Position numbers and translations under genes: made by a program
Shown here: positions 5,641 to 10,007 of the stretch, piece by piece
How positions within the stretch are numbered: position 1 is the stretch's first letter
Layout of the letters: each line of letters begins with the position of its first letter
Assembly (NCBI GenBank): GCA_037147235.1
Contig: JBAWVO010000237.1
Location: 1 to 10,007, forward strand
Direction of reading: 5' to 3'
Source: JANXQG01 sp037147235
GTDB taxonomy: Bacteria; Planctomycetota; Planctomycetia; Pirellulales; Thermoguttaceae
DNA: 10,007 bases
Notes under the pieces: model-generated
Seen by the model: only the letters and a program-made list of their open reading frames with translations
Database searches by the model: none
Told to the model about the DNA's origin: nothing

Positions 5641-8253
5641 ATGCAAAACCGCAATCTATCTTTTTTGTTTGTGATGACTGTTTTTCTGGCTGCATCACCT
5701 GCCTTTGCGGCCGAAGCCTCGGGCATTGTTCAGCTCGAAGAACAGTTCCGCACGATGCCGATGGAGGCACGCCGGATGACCGGCCCTTTGTTCTGGATGC
5801 ATGGCGATGAAAGCCGGTCGCAATTGGAAGCTGAGTTGCAAAATGTCGTCGAGGGTCACAATGGCACTTTCACGACCGAGCCTCGGCCGCATAAGGACTG
5901 GCTGGGCGAAGGCTGGTATCGCGACTTGGGGATCTGCCTCGATTTTGCTCGCAAAAATAACCTGACCATGTTCATCTACGACGACTGGTGGTGGCCGAGC
6001 CAGATGATGGGGGGGCGTGTGCCTCCGCAGTATGGCAGCAAGCTTATGCAAGCGGTGGGGGTCAGCGTCACCGGCCCTGCTAAGGTCGAGGAGGCTGGCT
6101 ACCAGAATGCGCACCTGATCGCCGTCGTGGCCGGAAAGCAAGTGGAAGGGGGCGCGATCGATGGGCAGAGTCTGGTCAACCTCACGTCCCTGGTCCACGA
6201 CGGCAAGCTCACCTGGGACGCGCCAACAGGCAACTGGCGGATCATGAAGTTCCGTTGGGAATTCAAAGGGAAGCGGGGTGGACAGCAGAGCTATGTCTCC
6301 GTTGATGGTGCCAGCCCCGATTGCGTCGATTGGTTCATTAAAACGGTCTATCAGCCGCATTACGACCGCTTCAAGGACGACTTTGGCAAGACGATCGTCG
6401 GCTACTTCTATGACGAGCCGGAAACCCAGGGCGACTGGGGTAGCGACGTGCCGCGGGTCATCGCCGAGCGAAAGCTCGATCTGCTCAAGCTTCTTGTCGC
6501 GTACAAGTTCAAGCTCGCCGGCGAGGAGCAGACGGCGGCTTACTACAGTTACCTCGATTGCTTCGCCGAATCCTGGGGCCGCACGATGTATGGCGGCATG
6601 AGCCGCTGGTGCCGCGAGCACAAGGTGGTCTCGATGGGCCACTTCATGGAGCATGGCAACGATATCTTCAGCCGCACGATGTCCGGTGGCAACATGATGC
6701 AGTTGCAGAAGTTCAGCGGCATGGGCGGCATCGATCTAGTTTGCCAGCAGGTCTATCCCGGCCAGCGGAACATGGGACTCTACCAGATGCCCAAGATCGC
6801 CAGTTCGATCTCGCACACGTATAACATGGACAATGACCTCGCCTTTTGCGAGATATTCGGCGGCTACGACCAGAAACTCACCTACCCCCAGATGAAGTGG
6901 TTGGCCGATTGGGAACAAGTTCGCGGCGTGAACTACCTGGTGCCCCATTCGTTCAACCCTCGCGCCCCGCACGACACCGATTTTCCGCCCTACTTCAACA
7001 ACGGCGGCTACGAGCCGCGCTGGCCGCTCTATCGAGTCTGGGCCGATTACACCAATCGCCTGAGCCTGATGCTCACCGGCGGGCGACACGTCTGCCCGAT
7101 CGCTTTCCTTCATGTGGGGCAAAGTTATCACGTCGGCAAGACCATCCGGCCTGAAGAACTGACCAGCAGCTTGCAAGATGCCCAGTACGATTGCGATTGG
7201 CTGCTGTACGATGCCTGGGAGAACGATTCCAAGTTGGAAGGAGACCGGATCAAGCTGCACAAGGAAGAGTACCAGGTCCTCGTTTTGCCGGCCGCCGAAG
7301 TGATTCCTTATCCGGTGCTGGCGAAGGCCCGACAGTTTTTTGACAACGGCGGCGTGGTTGTCGCCTACGGAACGTTGCCAACAAAGTCGGCCACGCTCGG
7401 TCACGATTCTCGCGACATCGCCACGTTGTGCGAGGCCATCTTCGGCAAACCCACTGCGGGCCTCTCCCGTTGCAAGACCGGCTCTGCGGGCGGGCGATCG
7501 TATTTCCTGCCTGAAAAACCTTCGGCCGAGCAGCTCCGGCAGATATTGGCCGGCGATGCCAAGATCCATCCCGCGCTGGAGGTTGTCGGCGGAAAAGCGG
7601 AGTGGCTGCATGTACTCCATCGCCAGAAGGCCGGTCGCGATCTGTTCTTCGTTTGCAATCAGGATCACCAGGGATCGGCACGCCGATTCACCTTCCGCAT
7701 CACGGCAAGCGGCGAGCCGGAGTGCTGGGATCCCATGCGTGGCGAGGTCAATTCGATTGCTTATCGCCGGATTGACGCGGGTACCGTGGAACTCGATCTC
7801 ACACTGGAACCGTCGGAGAGCGTGTTGCTGGTGTTCCAGGCCGCCAAGCGAACGCTACCCGTGCGGTTGGAGGGTGATCGACAACCCGTCGGTGAAGCGA
7901 TTCCCGTGGTCCGCGATCAGGCCGCCTCCGAGGCGTTGGCAGTGAAGTCCAACAAGCCTGCCGACAAACGCAAGCCATTCTGTGCAAGTCCCGTCAAAGC
8001 CAATCCGCTGGTTGGTCGTTGCGAGTTGCCCTTCGGCGTTGACTTTGCGAAGACCCGCGTTTACCTTGTTTGCCAGGGGATCGTCCCCGAGCAGGCGGCC
8101 AGCGTAAGCGTGAACGGTCAGTACGCGGGTGGGTTCATCGAGCGGCCGCTGCGATTGGACGTGACGGCCCAACTCAAGCCGGGTGCAAACGAGATCTGCA
8201 TCGAGCCTTTCGCCCCGACGGCGGCCGTGCTGGTGGTGGTTCCGAATCGCTAG
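5641..8253 (+). CDS. Secreted GH106-like glycoside hydrolase (putative alpha-L-rhamnosidase type)
   Basis: This 870-residue protein has a Sec signal peptide (residues 1-23, ending AFA). Residues about 45-480 resemble the TIM-barrel region of GH106 and related hydrolases: GPLFWMHGD (48-56), GEGWYRDL (89-96), FIYDDWWWPSQMMGG (111-125), VGYFYDEPE (253-261) and AFCEIFGGYD (401-410). E259 and E404 are plausible catalytic acids. Residues about 480-580 resemble a glutamine-amidotransferase-like domain as in beta-galactosidases: YQVLVLPAAEVIPYPVL (544-560) and GGVVVAYG (570-577). Residues 668-705 (LFFVCNQD, ECWDPMRGE) are a beta-rich segment common in these enzymes. A Lys/Pro-rich linker (about 735-785) leads to a C-terminal galactose-binding-like sandwich (about 786-870, with VYLVCQGIVPEQAASVSVNG). 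GAGG at 5627-5630 precedes the ATG by ten bases. It probably removes rhamnose or a similar deoxysugar, but the family assignment is by eye. Confidence 0.72.
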   Translation: MQNRNLSFLFVMTVFLAASPAFAAEASGIVQLEEQFRTMPMEARRMTGPLFWMHGDESRSQLEAELQNVVEGHNGTFTTEPRPHKDWLGEGWYRDLGICLDFARKNNLTMFIYDDWWWPSQMMGGRVPPQYGSKLMQAVGVSVTGPAKVEEAGYQNAHLIAVVAGKQVEGGAIDGQSLVNLTSLVHDGKLTWDAPTGNWRIMKFRWEFKGKRGGQQSYVSVDGASPDCVDWFIKTVYQPHYDRFKDDFGKTIVGYFYDEPETQGDWGSDVPRVIAERKLDLLKLLVAYKFKLAGEEQTAAYYSYLDCFAESWGRTMYGGMSRWCREHKVVSMGHFMEHGNDIFSRTMSGGNMMQLQKFSGMGGIDLVCQQVYPGQRNMGLYQMPKIASSISHTYNMDNDLAFCEIFGGYDQKLTYPQMKWLADWEQVRGVNYLVPHSFNPRAPHDTDFPPYFNNGGYEPRWPLYRVWADYTNRLSLMLTGGRHVCPIAFLHVGQSYHVGKTIRPEELTSSLQDAQYDCDWLLYDAWENDSKLEGDRIKLHKEEYQVLVLPAAEVIPYPVLAKARQFFDNGGVVVAYGTLPTKSATLGHDSRDIATLCEAIFGKPTAGLSRCKTGSAGGRSYFLPEKPSAEQLRQILAGDAKIHPALEVVGGKAEWLHVLHRQKAGRDLFFVCNQDHQGSARRFTFRITASGEPECWDPMRGEVNSIAYRRIDAGTVELDLTLEPSESVLLVFQAAKRTLPVRLEGDRQPVGEAIPVVRDQAASEALAVKSNKPADKRKPFCASPVKANPLVGRCELPFGVDFAKTRVYLVCQGIVPEQAASVSVNGQYAGGFIERPLRLDVTAQLKPGANEICIEPFAPTAAVLVVVPNR

Positions 8254-8273
8254 GACCGGCGAATGAACAAGTT

Positions 8274-8321
8274 GTGGTGCAGGCGTCTGGCCTGCGCATG
8301 CAGCCGGGACGGCCGCACCAC
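8274..8321. repeat. REP-like imperfect palindrome of 48 bases
   Basis: The element begins GTGGTGC and ends GCACCAC; 22-base arms pair at 17 positions (18 with one G-U) around a GCAT loop. It lies 21 bases after the stop of the GH106-like gene. Its design resembles dispersed palindromes I associate with planctomycete genomes. The mismatches suggest an ageing copy. Confidence 0.6.
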
Positions 8322-8366
8322 AAAAACGCGACAAGGGCGTCGGGCAAGCCGGATCCCAAGAAACGA

Positions 8367-8397
8367 CGCACCCCGCCTCGATTGGAAGCGGGGTGCG
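8367..8397 (+). terminator. Stable hairpin downstream of the GH106-like gene
   Basis: A perfect 10-base-pair stem, CGCACCCCGC (8367-8376) with GCGGGGTGCG (8388-8397), encloses an 11-base loop. It is well placed to end the DUF1080/GH106-like transcript, 114 bases after the stop codon. No T-run follows on the plus strand, so intrinsic termination is uncertain; it may act as a 3'-end stabiliser or be another dispersed palindrome. Confidence 0.4.
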
Positions 8398-8665
8398 CGC
8401 ATGGTTAAAGGTTTAATGGCTGCCAAAAACAACGAAACCTACGAGAAGTGGACATGCCACTCCTCAAAACAAACAAGCGGGCGGATCTTGCATTCACGGC
8501 CCTCCGATTCGAGTGTTCGGGTTACTGTCAACCGCTAATTAAATGATAACACAGGCATCCCCGGGGCGTCAAGTAAATTTTTCTCGTCGCGCTCGGATTT
8601 ATCAAAATACGGCCACTTCTAGGGGTCCGGAAAAACATGCCGACTATGAAAATTATTCGAGCCAG

Positions 8666-8697
8666 TTGCATTATGGATAAGCTTTCGACATAATGCA
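8666..8697 (+). promoter_or_regulatory. Candidate promoter with overlapping operator-like palindrome, upstream of the LRR gene
   Basis: TTGCAT (8666-8671) and CATAAT (8689-8694) are 17 bases apart and resemble -35 and -10 hexamers. They are embedded in a perfect inverted repeat, TGCATTATG (8667-8675) and CATAATGCA (8689-8697). A second CATAAT follows at 8696-8701, then TATAGA at 8704-8709, which are alternative -10 sites. The surroundings are AT-rich compared with the genes. A factor binding the palindrome would cover both hexamers. Confidence 0.42.
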
Positions 8698-8742
8698 TAA
8701 TACTATAGATCTCCCATCTAACCCTTCTTTACGGCGGAACCC

Positions 8743-9498
8743 ATGAGCCAATTCCCATCCTTGATGCTGATGCTGGGCCTGTCGCTGGCCCCCATCGTAT
8801 GCTGGGCAAGCGAGACGACTGCGGAACAAACGAAGACAATTGCCCAAATCGAGAAGCTGGGGGGCAAGATCCTTGCGGACGCAAAGAGTTCGAGCAAGTC
8901 AGCACACTCCGTCGATTTTGCGAGAAGCAAGGTAACTGACGCCGGGCTGGCAAACCTCCAAGGATTACCCCAACTCCAATCGCTCAATCTACGGGCAACC
9001 AAGGTGACCGACGTCGGGTTGGCAAACCTCAAAGGATTGACCCAACTCCAATCACTGAACCTGCGGGCAACCAAGGTGACCGACGCCGGGTTGGCAAACC
9101 TCAAAGGAATGACCCAACTCCAATCGCTGGATCTGAAGTTTACGAAAGTCACTGACGCTGGGTTGGAGCACCTCCAGGGATTGACCCAACTCCAATCGCT
9201 GTACTTGGGGGGTGCCGAGATCACCGACGCGGGATTGGTTCACCTCAAAGGATTGACCCAACTCCAATCATTGAACCTATTGGAAACCACGGTCACCGAC
9301 GCAGGATTGGTTCACCTCAAAGGATTGACCCGACTCCAATCGCTGTACCTCGGGGGAGCTGAGATCACCGACGCGGGGATGGAGCATCTCCGAGGGATGA
9401 CAGGGCTCAAATCGCTCTATTTGTGGAACACCCATGTCACCGGCGATGGGATGAAAGAACTTCAGAAGGGTTTACCGAACTGCACGATTCACCCTTGA
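8743..9498 (+). CDS. Secreted leucine-rich repeat protein
   Basis: This 251-residue protein has a signal peptide (about residues 1-22, ending CWA; C20 does not sit in a good lipobox) and a short helical N-terminal segment (27-57). Seven complete 24-residue leucine-rich repeats follow from residue 64 to 231, with consensus V-T-D-A-G-L-x-x-L-x-G-L-T-x-L-x-S-L-x-L-x-x-T-x. An incomplete capping repeat ends in CTIHP. The unit matches the LRR type, close to the ribonuclease-inhibitor-like and cysteine-containing classes, that is abundant in planctomycetes. The fold should be a curved solenoid used for protein or ligand binding outside the cytoplasm, with no catalytic residues visible. No clear Shine-Dalgarno precedes the ATG; it is chosen because it gives an intact signal peptide. 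Partner and role are unknown. Confidence 0.85.
   Translation: MSQFPSLMLMLGLSLAPIVCWASETTAEQTKTIAQIEKLGGKILADAKSSSKSAHSVDFARSKVTDAGLANLQGLPQLQSLNLRATKVTDVGLANLKGLTQLQSLNLRATKVTDAGLANLKGMTQLQSLDLKFTKVTDAGLEHLQGLTQLQSLYLGGAEITDAGLVHLKGLTQLQSLNLLETTVTDAGLVHLKGLTRLQSLYLGGAEITDAGMEHLRGMTGLKSLYLWNTHVTGDGMKELQKGLPNCTIHP
8932..9435 (+). repeat. Seven tandem 72-base units encoding the leucine-rich repeats
   Basis: The repeats are exactly 72 bases long and remain in register. The core ACCCAACTCCAATC is identical in units 2 to 5 and differs by one base in units 1 and 6; unit 7 is the most diverged. Units 4-5 and 6-7 also form a 48-residue higher-order pair sharing YLGGAEITDAG. This points to expansion by duplication within the gene. 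Confidence 0.85.
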
Positions 9499-9526
9499 TC
9501 GGACTTTGTAAATTTCCTTTCAGAAG

Positions 9527-9555
9527 TTGCCCGGTAACGGCCCGGGTGGTAGAAT
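9527..9555 (+). promoter_or_regulatory. Candidate promoter for the IscA-type gene
   Basis: TTGCCC (9527-9532) and TAGAAT (9550-9555) are 17 bases apart, matching four and five of the six consensus positions. The site lies after the LRR stop and gives a short leader of about 40 bases, so the gene need not depend on read-through from the LRR gene. Confidence 0.5.
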
Positions 9556-9588
9556 TGTGCTGCTACGAAACGAACCAACTAAACTTTT

Positions 9589-9593
9589 GGAGA
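9589..9593 (+). promoter_or_regulatory. Shine-Dalgarno site that fixes the IscA start
   Basis: GGAGA lies nine bases before the ATG at 9603. The surrounding TTGGAGAATC is identical to the sequence before the first gene (648-657). It argues against the in-frame ATG at 9423, which lies inside the LRR gene. Confidence 0.65.
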
Positions 9594-9602
9594 ATCGGAA
9601 CT

Positions 9603-9935
9603 ATGGCCATTGAGTTGTCTGAGAGTGCTGCGGCCGAAGTCAAGCGTTACATGGAAGCCGAAAAGGTCGAGCCGGGCTTTGCCCTGCGGATGGGAATCGC
9701 CGGCGGTGGATGCTCAGGCTTACAGTATAGCCTTGCTTTTGCGAATGATTTTGAACCTTCCGTCGACGCTCGCTACGAGCAACACGGTGTGGCGGTAATC
9801 ACCAGCAAAAAGATGGCTTTGCACCTGGACGGCACGCAAATCGACTTCAAAGACGGGCCAATGGGTCGCGGCTTTACGATCGACAACCCCAACGTCGCCA
9901 AGGCCGGCGGCTGTGGAAGCTGCGGCTGCCACTAA
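9603..9935 (+). CDS. IscA/ErpA/HesB-type iron-sulfur cluster carrier protein
   Basis: This 110-residue A-type carrier should hold and pass Fe-S clusters to cytosolic apoproteins. It opens with IELSESAAAEVKRYM (3-17) and has the family's GIAGGGCSGLQY (31-42) with C37, the DFKDGPMGRGFTIDNPN segment (81-97), and the C-terminal Cys cluster CGSCGC (104-109). C37, C107 and C109 align with the three conserved cluster ligands of IscA. C104 is an additional cysteine. The protein ends in His right after CGC, whereas family members usually continue with Gly and a short SF-type tail. The ATG at 9603 is chosen because of the Shine-Dalgarno at 9589-9593, the promoter-like site just upstream and the family's usual length of about 105-120. 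It is not part of an isc or suf operon in this window. Symbol left blank because IscA, SufA and ErpA cannot be separated by eye. Confidence 0.92.
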   Translation: MAIELSESAAAEVKRYMEAEKVEPGFALRMGIAGGGCSGLQYSLAFANDFEPSVDARYEQHGVAVITSKKMALHLDGTQIDFKDGPMGRGFTIDNPNVAKAGGCGSCGCH

Positions 9936-9955
9936 GGACTTAGGACTAGGACTTA
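9936..9955. repeat. Short GGACTTA-type direct repeat
   Basis: GGACTTA, GGACTA and GGACTTA follow one another directly after the IscA stop codon. The middle copy lacks one base. It resembles the heptamer tract at 262-289 in unit length but not in sequence. Confidence 0.6.
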
Positions 9956-9957
9956 GC

Positions 9958-9963
9958 TATACT
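9958..9963 (+). promoter_or_regulatory. Isolated -10-like hexamer near the window end
   Basis: TATACT matches five of six -10 positions but has no acceptable -35 at normal spacing. It could serve a gene beyond the window, or be chance. Confidence 0.2.
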
Positions 9964-10007
9964 GTCCGCGGTTGAGATTGTCCCAATCCATACCAGCCCG
10001 AAGCGCA

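Larger units (their letters stand above)
8254..8742. other. Intergenic region with hairpins and an AT-rich promoter zone
   Basis: No believable gene was found in these 489 bases. The first part carries a degenerate 48-base palindrome and a 10-base-pair hairpin; the last 200 bases become clearly AT-richer and hold a palindrome overlapping promoter-like hexamers before the LRR gene. A plus-strand frame at 8263-8538 runs straight through both hairpins and has no family-like features or good ribosome binding site, so it is not called. Confidence 0.55.

Noticed and set aside
5695..7668. Two long minus-strand frames (319 and 310 residues) opposite the GH106-like gene
   Set aside because: They are shadows of a well-supported gene and show no motif, signal or ribosome binding site.
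8263..8538. 91-residue plus-strand frame after the GH106-like gene
   Set aside because: It reads through two palindromes and a hairpin, lacks a clear ribosome binding site and resembles no protein family.
8551..8585. Possible intrinsic terminator at CCCCGGGG followed by a T-run
   Set aside because: The octamer is self-complementary without room for a loop, and nearby bases do not extend it into a stable stem.
8932..9435. Regular direct repeats that could suggest a CRISPR-like array
   Set aside because: They are contiguous 72-base coding units without spacers and translate into leucine-rich repeats.
9423..9602. 60-residue N-terminal extension of the IscA protein from the ATG at 9423
   Set aside because: It overlaps the LRR gene, is unlike any IscA N-terminus, and a good Shine-Dalgarno and promoter-like site precede the ATG at 9603.

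Overview
The window looks like chromosomal DNA from a planctomycete, probably of the Pirellulales/Rhodopirellula type. This is inferred from gene content, not from a marker gene. The supporting signs are moderately high GC, a formylglycine-type sulfatase, a Tat-exported Gfo/Idh/MocA oxidoreductase, a Tat-exported sugar-isomerase-like TIM barrel, a DUF1080 protein, a leucine-rich repeat protein built on the V-T-D-A-G-L unit, and many short palindromic or heptameric repeats between genes. No rRNA, tRNA, CRISPR array, transposase or phage gene was seen.

Layout. Positions 1-660 hold no intact gene. They contain a probable gene remnant on the minus strand (51-251), a dense cluster of small repeats (262-521) and a promoter-like site (582-610). 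Positions 661-3121 are a two-gene plus-strand operon: a Tat-exported xylose-isomerase-like TIM-barrel protein, then 7 bases later a secreted sulfatase starting with GTG. A perfect hairpin (3139-3162) separates these from the convergent minus-strand Gfo/Idh/MocA gene (3203-4546). A 345-base divergent intergenic region (4547-4891) carries promoter-like sites in both directions. Positions 4892-8253 are a second plus-strand operon: a secreted DUF1080 protein and an 870-residue secreted GH106-like glycoside hydrolase. A 489-base gap (8254-8742) has two hairpins and an AT-rich promoter region. It is followed by a secreted LRR protein (8743-9498) and an IscA/HesB-type iron-sulfur carrier (9603-9935) with its own promoter-like site.

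How the genes may work together. The five genes from 661 to 8253 all carry export signals and all belong to families that act on carbohydrates. A reasonable model is a small extracytoplasmic glycan-degradation locus. The sulfatase would remove sulfate esters. The GH106-like enzyme would cut a terminal sugar such as rhamnose. The Gfo/Idh/MocA, TIM-barrel and DUF1080 proteins would form an oxidation-based route, in which a sugar C3 hydroxyl is oxidised to a ketone and the glycosidic bond is then cleaved. This route is known for these families, but its operation here is inference. The LRR and IscA genes look unrelated to it.
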